A stretch of DNA of 64,000 nt, taken from Azophilus sp965220425. GTDB lineage: Bacteria; Pseudomonadota; Gammaproteobacteria; Pseudomonadales; Azotimanducaceae. The stretch covers positions 1,612,001 through 1,676,000 of the forward strand of contig OZ244830.1 of NCBI GenBank assembly GCA_965220425.1, written 5' to 3'. Below the pieces are notes generated by a model. It was not told the origin of the DNA, ran no database searches, and saw nothing but the letters and a program-made list of their open reading frames with translations. This document shows positions 35,703-43,421 of this stretch, piece after piece. The translations under genes were made by a program, and so were the position numbers. Position 1 is the first letter of the stretch. The number at the start of each line of letters is the position of its first letter.

Positions 35703-36875
35703 ATGGCCCAGGTACCGGCTCAGGTAAAGGCGCATCCGTCTTCGTGGAATCTGGTGGAGGAAGTCGCGGCCAGGTCCGGCCTGATCGCCGGCCGCGCCGC
35801 AGAAGGGCGCGACCGGCGCCAGGTCTGCGACGACGTGGTTCAGGCACTCGAGGATTCGGGCTTCATGCGTGCGGTTCTGCCCAAGCGCTGGGGAGGGCTC
35901 GAGGTCTCGCCCCAGGAATTCTTCGCTGCCCATCTGAAGATCGCGGAACAGGACATGAGCACCGCCTGGATCGCGGGAATCGTTGCCGTTCATGCCTACC
36001 AGCTTGCGCTCATGGACGAGGAGGCCCAGGCCGATGTCTACTCGCGCGGCCCCAACACGCTGATCTCGAGTTCCTACAACCCGGTAGGCGGCCGGGCCGA
36101 GTCGTGCGCTGGCGGCTTCAGGCTGAGCGGCCGCTGGGGCTGGAGTTCCGGGTCGGCGCACTGCACCTGGGTACTGCTGGGGGCGATCGTGCCGGGCGAC
36201 GGCTATCGCACCTTCCTGGTACCGCGTTCGGACTACGAGATCGAAGACACCTGGTTTGTCTATGGGCTGCAGGCCACCGGTTCCAACGACATCGTGATCG
36301 AAGAGCCGGTGTTCGTGCCCGAGCACCGCACCCATCGGCAGATGGACGGGTTCAACTGCGTGCACCGGCAGGACAATCCGCTATACGCCATTCCCTGGGC
36401 ACAGATGTTTATCCGTGTCGTGTCAACGCCCGCGATCGGCGCCGCCCGGCATGCCGTCGATCTGTTCGTCGGCAACGCCGCCGCTTCCAGCACGGACCCC
36501 ACCAAGCTGCAGGGCGATCCGGATATTACGCGGCGGGTTGCGGAGGCGATCAACGACGTCGATGAAGTCGAAACCGTCATGTTCCGCAATTTCGACCGGA
36601 TGGTCGATCTGGTGAATGCCGGCCGGGCCATTCCAATGGCCGACCGGGTGCGATTTCGCTACCAGGCGAGCATCGTCATAGACCGCATGGGCGCCGCGGT
36701 GGATCGGTTGTTCGAGGTGGCGGGCGGGCGCAGCGTTTTCGATGGCGCCGGTATCCAGGACATCTGGCGCGATATCCATATCGCCCGCGCCCATGTCGCC
36801 AACAACCCGACGCCCTTCGCCCGCAATCTCGGCGCCATGGCCCTGGGCGCGGAAAACGGCGACGTATTCGTCTAG
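35703..36875 (+). CDS. hsaA: 3-HSA hydroxylase oxygenase subunit (flavin-dependent monooxygenase)
   Basis: The 390-residue protein has an acyl-CoA dehydrogenase-like fold: GFMRAVLPKRWGGLEVSPQEF, DMSTAWIAGIVAVHAYQLALM, GRWGWSSGSAHCTWVLLGA, TGSNDIVIEEPVFVPEHR. HsaA hydroxylates the aromatic 3-HSA ring to the catechol 3,4-DHSA using reduced flavin (established for steroid degraders). The partner flavin reductase hsaB is not in the window. GGCAGGAA precedes ATG 35703. First gene of the plus-strand hsa/ipd cluster. Confidence 0.88.
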   Translation: MAQVPAQVKAHPSSWNLVEEVAARSGLIAGRAAEGRDRRQVCDDVVQALEDSGFMRAVLPKRWGGLEVSPQEFFAAHLKIAEQDMSTAWIAGIVAVHAYQLALMDEEAQADVYSRGPNTLISSSYNPVGGRAESCAGGFRLSGRWGWSSGSAHCTWVLLGAIVPGDGYRTFLVPRSDYEIEDTWFVYGLQATGSNDIVIEEPVFVPEHRTHRQMDGFNCVHRQDNPLYAIPWAQMFIRVVSTPAIGAARHAVDLFVGNAAASSTDPTKLQGDPDITRRVAEAINDVDEVETVMFRNFDRMVDLVNAGRAIPMADRVRFRYQASIVIDRMGAAVDRLFEVAGGRSVFDGAGIQDIWRDIHIARAHVANNPTPFARNLGAMALGAENGDVFV

Positions 36876-36882
36876 GGCGGCG

Positions 36883-37719
36883 ATGGTGGCATTGCAACCC
36901 AAGGGTCCTCCGCGCGGAGCAACGGTTGCTGTCGGGGACCTGAATATTCACTATCGAGGCTATGGGCAGGCCGACGGAGACGTGGTGGTTTTCGTGCACG
37001 GCAGCGGTCCCGGCGCCAGTGGCTACAGCAATTTCAAAAAGAACACCGATGCCTTCGTCGCAGCCGGTTACCGGGTCGTGGTTCCCGACCTGCCCGGCTT
37101 CGGATACTCATCCAAGCCGACAGACCGTGACTACACCACCGCGTTCTTCGCAACGCACCTGGCGGGGCTCCTCGATGCGCTTGGTGTCGGCACGTTTGCA
37201 CTGATCGGCAACTCGCTGGGCGGGGCCATCGGCATTCGGGTTGCGCTGGACTATCCGGGCCGGGTCTCGAAGCTGGTCCTGATCGCGCCCGGGGGAATCG
37301 AAGAACTGGAAACCTACCTGGCCATGCCCGCCATGGCCAGGATGATCGGCAACTTCGTCGATGGCGCACTGGACCGCGACGGGCTGCGCCGTGTCCTGGA
37401 AACCCTGGTATTCGACCCGGCACACGTGACCGATGCGCTGGTGGACGAGCGCTGGGCCATCCTGCAGGAGCAGCCTCCCGAAGTGCTCGGACGCATGATC
37501 ATTCCCAACATGGAGCAGGAACTGGGCCGGATCCAGTGCCCGGTGCTGAGTTTCTGGGGCGTGGACGATGAGATGTTGCCTGCCGGCGGCGGCCTGAAGA
37601 TCACCCGTGCCTGCAAGCCCAGCCGCCACATCGAACTCGCCGAGTGCGGGCATTGGGTGATGGTCGAACATAGCCGGTTCTTCAACGCGGCCTGTCTGGA
37701 TTTTCTGGCCAACGACTGA
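36883..37719 (+). CDS. hsaD: meta-Cleavage product hydrolase of steroid degradation
   Basis: The 278-residue alpha/beta hydrolase has the oxyanion region VVFVHGSGPGASGYSNF, nucleophile Ser111 in GNSLGG, an acid in WGVDDEM (Asp228/229) and His257 in CGHWVM. HsaD hydrolyses the C-C bond of the ring-A meta-cleavage product (4,9-DSHA), releasing 2-hydroxyhexa-2,4-dienoate and the HIP acid. It follows hsaA by 7 bases. Element A3 begins 3 bases after its stop and separates it from the rest of the cluster. Confidence 0.88.
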   Translation: MVALQPKGPPRGATVAVGDLNIHYRGYGQADGDVVVFVHGSGPGASGYSNFKKNTDAFVAAGYRVVVPDLPGFGYSSKPTDRDYTTAFFATHLAGLLDALGVGTFALIGNSLGGAIGIRVALDYPGRVSKLVLIAPGGIEELETYLAMPAMARMIGNFVDGALDRDGLRRVLETLVFDPAHVTDALVDERWAILQEQPPEVLGRMIIPNMEQELGRIQCPVLSFWGVDDEMLPAGGGLKITRACKPSRHIELAECGHWVMVEHSRFFNAACLDFLAND

Positions 37720-37722
37720 TGT

Positions 37723-37950
37723 TAGCCCGCATCGCTCACCAACTTCCTGCTGCGGACGCCGATGCACTCGCGTAAGCGCGGCCGTGCGGTCGGTATGCGA
37801 GGGGTGCCCCCTCGCGCTCCCCGGCTGAGGGCTCCCTCCGGGCGCCTTGACGTACTGTCGAGTACGCCTGCACCCCCCTGCGGTCCGCGCGACCACGCAG
37901 GACGGCGCCTCGACGCCCTCGCGACGAAAGTTGGTGAGCGATGCGGGCTA
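37723..37950. repeat. CTAG-type inverted-repeat element A3
   Basis: The 23-base ends (TAGCCCGCATCGCTCACC and AACTT at 37723-37745) are perfectly inverted at 37928-37950. The interior contains GGGGTGCCCCCTCGCGCTCC, which also occurs inverted in A1, showing common origin. It lies between the hsaD stop and the hsaF remnant. No ORF. Very GC-rich, with strong hairpin potential. Confidence 0.82.
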
Positions 37951-37978
37951 GATACTGGAAGAATCGACGAGATCGCGC

Positions 37979-38176
37979 ATGCGTTGCATCGATCATGCCG
38001 CCGCGATCGCCAAACCCCTGGACGAAGCGGGGGTCGATACCATCGAGATCGCACACGGCGGCGGTCTCAATGGCGGCAGCTTCAACCATGGGTTCGGCGC
38101 GCATACCGGCTGGGAGTGGATCGGGGCGGTGACCGGTGTGATGGAACATGCGGTCGAAAAGGCTGAGCGGCGATGA
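37979..38176 (+). pseudogene. hsaF: 4-Hydroxy-2-oxovalerate aldolase (HsaF-type) remnant
   Basis: The frame reads AAAIAKPLDEAGVDTIEIAHGGGLNGGSFNHGFGAHTGWEWI, the N-terminal strand-helix of class II 4-hydroxy-2-oxo-acid aldolases (usually after the metal motif DVTLRDG). That motif and everything beyond about 40 residues are gone. The 5' break coincides with the right end of element A3. The TGA stop overlaps the hsaC start (ATGA). An intact copy of this pathway step must be elsewhere, if present. Confidence 0.75.
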
Positions 38177-39069
38177 CAGACGGAATCGGCATCGCGTCCC
38201 TGGGGTATGTGCGTATCGGCATGCGCGACCCCGGGGAATGGGCGAGCGTCGGCGAAGAGATCCTGGGCTTTCGGGCGGAACCGCGGCCCGGGGGTTCGAT
38301 GCACCTGCGCATGGACTCCGCGCCCGTGCGCTTTATCGTCGAGCGGGCGGAGCAGGATGGCTTCATCTGTGCCGGGTGGGAGTGCTCGACAGCGGAATAT
38401 CCCGAATTGATCGCCTCTCTCTCGGAGCATGGCGTGACTCTCGAGACCGGGTCGCGACAGCAGTGCGCCGCGCGCGCGGTGGATGACTTTGCCGGCGGCG
38501 TGGATGCGTCGGGCAACGCCTTTGAGGTCTTCCATGGCCGCGGCAGTGCGCGGCCGGCCTTCTGCTCGCCGATCGACGGGGTCGAGTTCGTGGCGGACGA
38601 AGTGGGCCTCGGTCATCTCGTGCTCCCGGCTGCCGATCATGCCGCCACGAGCGCGTTCTATCGGCATGTGCTCGGTTTCGGCATGAGCGATGAGTTGACG
38701 CTGCCGCCGCCGGTGGAAGGCGCGCCGGAGATGTGCATTCATTTCCTGCATGCCAGCAGCCCCCGGCATCACAGCCTGGGGCTCTTCAACGGTCCCGCGC
38801 CGTCCGGCGTGGTGCATCTCATGGTGGAGATGACCACCCTCGATGCCGTGGGCGCCTGTCTGGACCGTGTGCATGCGGCGGGATTGCCCATCACGGCGAC
38901 GCTCGGGCGCCATGTCAACGACGGCATGGTGTCGTTTTATTTTCTCGCTCCCGGCGCAATCCCCGTGGAAGTCGGCTGCGACGGCAAGCAGTTCGACTGG
39001 AACGGCTTTGTGCCCACCAGGAGTACGGTAGGCGACCTGTGGGGGCACGCCTACAGCTTTGTGGAGTGA
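38173..39069 (+). CDS. hsaC: Extradiol catechol dioxygenase (3,4-DHSA dioxygenase)
   Basis: The 298-residue, two-domain type I extradiol dioxygenase has iron ligands His148 (GLGHLVLP), His215 (VVHLMVEM) and Glu266 (IPVEVGCD), in the positions known for BphC/HsaC. It cleaves the catechol of 3,4-DHSA next to the hydroxyls, giving the HsaD substrate. ATG overlaps the hsaF remnant stop. Followed at 7 bases by ipdA. Confidence 0.9.
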   Translation: MTDGIGIASLGYVRIGMRDPGEWASVGEEILGFRAEPRPGGSMHLRMDSAPVRFIVERAEQDGFICAGWECSTAEYPELIASLSEHGVTLETGSRQQCAARAVDDFAGGVDASGNAFEVFHGRGSARPAFCSPIDGVEFVADEVGLGHLVLPAADHAATSAFYRHVLGFGMSDELTLPPPVEGAPEMCIHFLHASSPRHHSLGLFNGPAPSGVVHLMVEMTTLDAVGACLDRVHAAGLPITATLGRHVNDGMVSFYFLAPGAIPVEVGCDGKQFDWNGFVPTRSTVGDLWGHAYSFVE

Positions 39070-39076
39070 GCCTTCG

Positions 39077-39952
39077 ATGATCGACAAGACCCGCGGCATC
39101 CGCGACATTGCGGCTGAGATCGAGAGCGGCATGACGGTCGGCATCGGCGGCTGGGGCGCCCGGCGCAAACCCATGGCCTTTGTCCGGGAACTGCTCAAGA
39201 CGCCGGTGACCGATCTCACGCTCCTGAGTTACGGCGGCCCGGATGTGGGCATGCTCGCGGCGGCCGGCAAGATCAGGAAACTGGTCTTCGGCTTCGTCTC
39301 CATGGACCTGGTACCCCTGGAAGCGCACTTCCGCGCCGCGCGCCAGGCCGGGGCCTTCGAGGTGATGGAACTCGACGAAGGCATGTTGCAGCTCGGTCTC
39401 AAGGCGGCGGCCGCGCGCCTTCCCTTCCTCCCCACGCGCGTCGGGTTTGCCTCGGATGTGCTGACCACGAACCCCGAAATCAAGACGGTCACCTCGCCCT
39501 ATGGCGATGAGGAACTGGTGGCCATGCCCGCGCTGCCCGTGGACGTGGCGGTGTGTCATGTCAACCAGGCGGACGTTCTGGGCAATTCCCGTATCAGCGG
39601 GCCCGACCCCTTCTTCGACGAGTGGTTCTGCCGCGCCGCCGGCAGGGCCTTTCTCACCGCCGAGGAGCTGGTGCCGACGGGTTCGTTCAACGATCCGTTG
39701 GCCGCGCTGCAGATGCCGGTCGAGCGCAACCTGGTGCATGCGGTGGCGCTTGCCAGGCACGGCGCGCATCCGACATCCTGTGCGCCGGCCTACGGCATCG
39801 ATGTCGACCACCTGCGGCGCTACAGCGCGGCGGCGAAAGGCGGATGGCCGGACTACCGCGCCGAATACGTGGACGGCCTGGGTCTTCAGGACTATGTCGA
39901 GGCGGTGGGCGGAGCGGCCAGGATCGATGCCTTGCCGTTGCCGGTTTTCTAG
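39077..39952 (+). CDS. ipdA: CoA-transferase-family ring hydrolase, alpha subunit
   Basis: The 291-residue class I CoA-transferase-like protein has AEIESGMTVGIGGWGARRKPMAFVREL, LTLLSYGGPDVGML, KLVFGFVSMDL and MPALPVDVAVCHVNQADVLGNSRISGPDPFFDEW. With IpdB it hydrolyses the last carbocycle of the C/D-ring CoA intermediate (COCHEA-CoA) in steroid degradation. Assignment rests on family plus the neighbouring hsaC, ipdB and ipdC genes. The stop TAG is the first three bases of a repeat end. Confidence 0.87.
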   Translation: MIDKTRGIRDIAAEIESGMTVGIGGWGARRKPMAFVRELLKTPVTDLTLLSYGGPDVGMLAAAGKIRKLVFGFVSMDLVPLEAHFRAARQAGAFEVMELDEGMLQLGLKAAAARLPFLPTRVGFASDVLTTNPEIKTVTSPYGDEELVAMPALPVDVAVCHVNQADVLGNSRISGPDPFFDEWFCRAAGRAFLTAEELVPTGSFNDPLAALQMPVERNLVHAVALARHGAHPTSCAPAYGIDVDHLRRYSAAAKGGWPDYRAEYVDGLGLQDYVEAVGGAARIDALPLPVF

Positions 39953-39982
39953 CCCGCATGTTGCACCAAGGGCCGCGATGAC
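39950..39982. repeat. A-family repeat end bridging ipdA and ipdB
   Basis: TAGCCCGCATGTTGCACCAA and GGGCCGCGATGA (39950-39981) match the left end of A1 (696-727) with one change (ATATT to ATGTT). No right partner is seen. It supplies the ipdA stop (TAG), a ribosome-site-like AAGGG, and the ipdB start (ATG 39978), so the whole intercistronic junction is repeat sequence. Confidence 0.7.
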
Positions 39983-40763
39983 GTACTCCCTTGCGGAACT
40001 ATGTATCTGCGCCGCCGCGGAAGCGTTTCGCGGCGAGGGTGAAACCATGATCACCAGTATCGGCCTGGTGCCCCGGCTCGCCGCATCCCTCGCCAAGTCC
40101 ACCTTTGCGCCCGGCCTGATGATGACCGAGGGGGAGGCCTACCTGATCGGCGAACCGGTACCTGTGGGTCCGCGCGGCGACTACCGGCCGAAGATAGAAG
40201 GGCTCATGACCTACGAGCGGGTCTTCGACATCGTCTATCGGGGGTTGCGCCATGCCATGGTCATGCCGGTGCAGGTGGACCGGTACGGCCAGATGAACAT
40301 CTCCGTGATCGGGAACTATGCCCGGCCGAAAGCCGCATTGCTCGGCGTGCGCGGTTATCCCGGCAACACCGTCAACAATGCGAACTCCATGTTCGTGCCA
40401 AGCCACGACACCCGCACTTTCGTAAGCGGCGAAGTCGACATGGTGGCGGGGGCCGGATACAACCCGGCACGCTGGCCGGGCGGCAGGAAACCGGAATTCC
40501 TCGATCTCCGGCGCATCGTATCCAACCTGGCGGTGATGGACTTTCAGGGCGCGGGCAACGCCATCCGCGCGATCGGTCTGCATCCGGGCGTTACGTTCGA
40601 GGAGGTGCAGGACAACACTGGCTTTGCGCTTGAACGGATGGAGGGGCTGGGCGAAACAGCGGCGCCGACGGACGAACAACTCGGCGTTCTGGAACGGCTC
40701 GACCCGCATGACCTCAGAGCGACGGTGTTCAAGGGCAACCCTGGTGGCCGAAGGGCCGCGTAA
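39978..40763 (+). CDS. ipdB: CoA-transferase-family ring hydrolase, beta subunit
   Basis: The 261-residue partner of IpdA reads TMITSIGLVPRLAASLAKSTFAPGLMMTEGEAYL, YGQMNISVIGNYARPKAALLGVRGYPG and FVSGEVDMVAGAGYNPA. IpdA and IpdB form the heteromeric COCHEA-CoA hydrolase. The first in-frame ATG (39978) lies within repeat-derived sequence, 25 bases after the ipdA stop. The homologous region starts within about five residues (YSLAELCICAAAEAFRGEGE), so the repeat could have replaced only the very start. Confidence 0.87.
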   Translation: MTYSLAELCICAAAEAFRGEGETMITSIGLVPRLAASLAKSTFAPGLMMTEGEAYLIGEPVPVGPRGDYRPKIEGLMTYERVFDIVYRGLRHAMVMPVQVDRYGQMNISVIGNYARPKAALLGVRGYPGNTVNNANSMFVPSHDTRTFVSGEVDMVAGAGYNPARWPGGRKPEFLDLRRIVSNLAVMDFQGAGNAIRAIGLHPGVTFEEVQDNTGFALERMEGLGETAAPTDEQLGVLERLDPHDLRATVFKGNPGGRRAA

Positions 40764-40775
40764 GGCGCCGCCTCG

Positions 40776-41870
40776 ATGACGGCCTTGCTGCAAACGCCCC
40801 TGACACAGGCGCTGGGATGCCGCCTGCCCATCATTCAGACCGCGATGGGATGGGTAGCGACACCCGAGCTGGTCGTCGGGTCGGTATCCGCCGGGGCCAT
40901 GGGTTTTCTTGCGGCCGCGGTGATGACACCGGAGGAGTGCGCGTCTGCTCTTGGGGAGATCAAGCGGAAGACCCGCGCGCCTTTCGGCGTGAATCTGCAC
41001 TCGTTCCAGCCAGGCGTGGATCGCATCGTCGATGCCTGTATCGAACACGGGGTGGCGGCGATTTCCTATGGCCGGGCGCCTTCCGCAAAACTCATCGACA
41101 ACGTAAAACGGGCGGGCATCCACTGCGTTCCGACCATCGGCGCAGCGAAACATGCGAAAAAGGCGGTGGCGCTCGGGGCGGACGTTCTGGTCTGTCAGGG
41201 CGGCGAGGGCGGCGGCCATACAGGCGAGACGCCGACCTGGCTGCTGCTTGCCCAGGTTCTCGACATGGACCTGGGCGTGCCGGTTGTCGCTTGCGGCGGC
41301 TTCAGGGACGGGCGCGGCCTCGCTGCGGCGCTCACCTTCGGTGCCGACGGCATCGCCATGGGCACCCGCTTTCTGCTGACCGCCGAGAGTCCGACGCCGG
41401 CGACGACCAAGTCCCGTTATCTCGATGCGGAGGTGACCCAGATCCGGGTTTCTTCCAAGCTCGACGGCCTGCCGCAGCGCATGATCGTGAACCGGCGGCT
41501 CGAGTCACTGGAGCGGGCGTCCCGGTTGCGCCTGCTGTTGATTGCCCTCAACAGCGGCTGGCGTTTCAAACGACAGACCGGTGCGAGCCTGGCCGAGATG
41601 CTGAGGTCCTCCTGGGCCATGGCGAGGGAGTCGGAGATGTCGTTCGGCCAAACGCTGCTGGCCGCCAATTCGCCCATGATCATTCAGGCAGCCATGGTGC
41701 GGGGGCTGCCCGACGAGGGGGTGCTGCCCAGCGGGCAAGTCGCGGGGCTGATCGATGATTTGCCCACCTGCGCGGAGTTGATCGGCGGCATGGTTGCACA
41801 AGCACGGGAGCGGCTTGCTCGAAACCCGGAAACCCGTGCTGACAGCCCGGCAGCGGAGCATGCCGTTTGA
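40776..41870 (+). CDS. ipdC: NPD-family flavin enzyme, (7aS)-HIEC-CoA reductase-like
   Basis: The 364-residue protein has a nitronate monooxygenase-like TIM barrel: LPIIQTAMGWVATPELV, AISYGRAPSAKLI, VCQGGEGGGHTGETPTW, VACGGFRDGRGLAAALTFGADGIAMGTRFLLT. In steroid degraders IpdC sits beside ipdAB and reduces an indanone-CoA intermediate before ring hydrolysis. The position immediately after ipdB supports this over a generic nitronate monooxygenase. Confidence 0.84.
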   Translation: MTALLQTPLTQALGCRLPIIQTAMGWVATPELVVGSVSAGAMGFLAAAVMTPEECASALGEIKRKTRAPFGVNLHSFQPGVDRIVDACIEHGVAAISYGRAPSAKLIDNVKRAGIHCVPTIGAAKHAKKAVALGADVLVCQGGEGGGHTGETPTWLLLAQVLDMDLGVPVVACGGFRDGRGLAAALTFGADGIAMGTRFLLTAESPTPATTKSRYLDAEVTQIRVSSKLDGLPQRMIVNRRLESLERASRLRLLLIALNSGWRFKRQTGASLAEMLRSSWAMARESEMSFGQTLLAANSPMIIQAAMVRGLPDEGVLPSGQVAGLIDDLPTCAELIGGMVAQARERLARNPETRADSPAAEHAV

Positions 41871-41972
41871 AACCCGGGTCGCGGTCGGGTTCCGGGAGCC
41901 GACGTGCGCCGGAATTGCCGCGTTCTACCGAGGCATGAGTTGATTGAACGCGTAACGGAAAGGAGAGGTGAA

Positions 41973-43124
41973 ATGCCCGAAGCCTTCATAGTCGATGCCT
42001 TGAGGACGCCCACCGGCCGCCGCCGGGGTGGGCTGTCGGAACTGCATCCCGCGGACCTGGGCGGGTGCGTGCTGAAAGCCCTGGTCGAGCGAAACGCGGT
42101 GCCGGCGGATGACTACGACGATGTCGTGTTCGGCTGCGTGGACACCATCGGCCCGCTGGCCGGCGATATTGCGCGCACCTGCTGGCTGGCCGGAGGCCTC
42201 CCGCTGCACGTGCCGGGCGTGACCATCGACCGGCAGTGTGGCTCGTCCCAGCAGGCGGTGCATTTCGCGGCGCAGGCGGTGATGAGCGGCACGATGGATG
42301 TGGTAGTGGCCGGCGGCGTGCAGGCGATGTCCCGGATTCCAATTTCCGCCGCCATGCTGGCCGGCCGGGAATACGGGTTCGGCGATCCTTTCACGGGGTC
42401 GCCCGCCTGGGTGGAACGTTTCGGCGATGGGCTCGTGACACAGTTCAACTCCGCGCAGATGATTGCGGACAAGTGGGGCTTTTCCAGGGAGGACCTCGAA
42501 CGCTATGCGCTCGAGTCCAATGAGCGCGCGTTCCGCGCGATCGACGAAGGGCGCTTCGAACGTGAAATCGTCCCGGTGAACGGCGTCGCCATGGATGAGA
42601 CGCCGCGTCGCGGTACGTCGCTCGAAGCCATGGCCGAACTTCCTCCGCTGCAGGAAGGCGGGAAGATCACGGCAGCCGTCTCCAGTCAGACCTGCGATGC
42701 GGCATCGGCCATGCTCGTCTGTTCGGAGGAGGCCGTGCGGCGTTACCGGCTGACGCCCCGCGCCCGCATTCACCACCTCAGTGTGCTGGCGGACGACCCA
42801 GTCTGGATGCTCACCGCACCCATGCCGGCCACCCGTCGGGCCATGGAAAAGACCGGCATGCGGCTGACTGAAATCGATTTGGTGGAGATCAATGAAGCCT
42901 TTGCTCCGGTAGTTCTGGCCTGGCTCGCGGATACCGGCTACGACCACGGGAAGACCAACGTGAATGGCGGCGCCATCGCGCTCGGCCATCCCCTGGGCGC
43001 GACGGGCGCCAGGCTGATGACCACCCTGCTGCACGAACTCGAGCGCACGGGCGGCCGTTACGGCCTGCAGACCATGTGCGAGGGCGGCGGGCAGGCCAAC
43101 GTCACCATCATCGAGAGGCTCTAG
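41973..43124 (+). CDS. fadA6: Thiolase of steroid C/D-ring degradation
   Basis: The 383-residue thiolase has the acylated Cys89 in TIDRQCGSSQQA, EINEAFAPV, the histidine of NVNGGAIALGHPLGATGAR and the second cysteine in MCEGGGQANV. It would cleave the 3-oxo-CoA chain produced after IpdAB. AGGAGAGG precedes ATG 41973. The stop TAG (43122-43124) is the first three bases of element A4. A FadA6 role is inferred from context; other thiolase roles are possible. Confidence 0.84.
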   Translation: MPEAFIVDALRTPTGRRRGGLSELHPADLGGCVLKALVERNAVPADDYDDVVFGCVDTIGPLAGDIARTCWLAGGLPLHVPGVTIDRQCGSSQQAVHFAAQAVMSGTMDVVVAGGVQAMSRIPISAAMLAGREYGFGDPFTGSPAWVERFGDGLVTQFNSAQMIADKWGFSREDLERYALESNERAFRAIDEGRFEREIVPVNGVAMDETPRRGTSLEAMAELPPLQEGGKITAAVSSQTCDAASAMLVCSEEAVRRYRLTPRARIHHLSVLADDPVWMLTAPMPATRRAMEKTGMRLTEIDLVEINEAFAPVVLAWLADTGYDHGKTNVNGGAIALGHPLGATGARLMTTLLHELERTGGRYGLQTMCEGGGQANVTIIERL

Positions 43125-43246
43125 CCCGCATCGCTCACCAACTTCCTGCTGCGGACGCCGATGCACTCGCGCAAGCGGTCCGCGCGACCACGCTTACACG
43201 GCGCCTCGACGCCCTCGCGACGAAAGTTGGTGAGCGATGCCTCTAG
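43122..43246. repeat. CTAG-type inverted-repeat element A4 (short form)
   Basis: The left end (43122-43144) is identical to A3 (TAGCCCGCATCGCTCACC and AACTT). The right half (43206-43240: TCGACGCCCTCGCGACGAAA and GTTGGTGAGCGATGC) matches A3 exactly, but the outermost CGGGCTA is replaced by CTCTAG. The middle is about 100 bases shorter than A3, so A4 is an internal-deletion derivative. Confidence 0.78.
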
Positions 43247-43249
43247 CCC

Positions 43250-43396
43250 ATGACCGGCATCTGCGCCGGCCGGACCGTCATGGTTACCGGCGGAGGCGAT
43301 GGCCTGCATCCAGGAGGAAATCGTGGACAGGGACTCCGGTGTTCCGCGTCCGTTTTCCGGGAGTTCGTATGGAGGGCGGGTATCCGGTACAAGTAG
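43250..43396 (+). pseudogene. SDR N-terminal remnant
   Basis: MTGICAGRTVMVTGGGDGL is the start of an ICAGR-type SDR found in steroid and acyl-CoA catabolic clusters. After 19 residues similarity is lost and the frame closes at 43396. It begins 4 bases after the end of element A4, so again a broken gene abuts an A element. Confidence 0.55.
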
Positions 43397-43421
43397 CGGG
43401 TTTGTTTGAGACGGAGACCCG

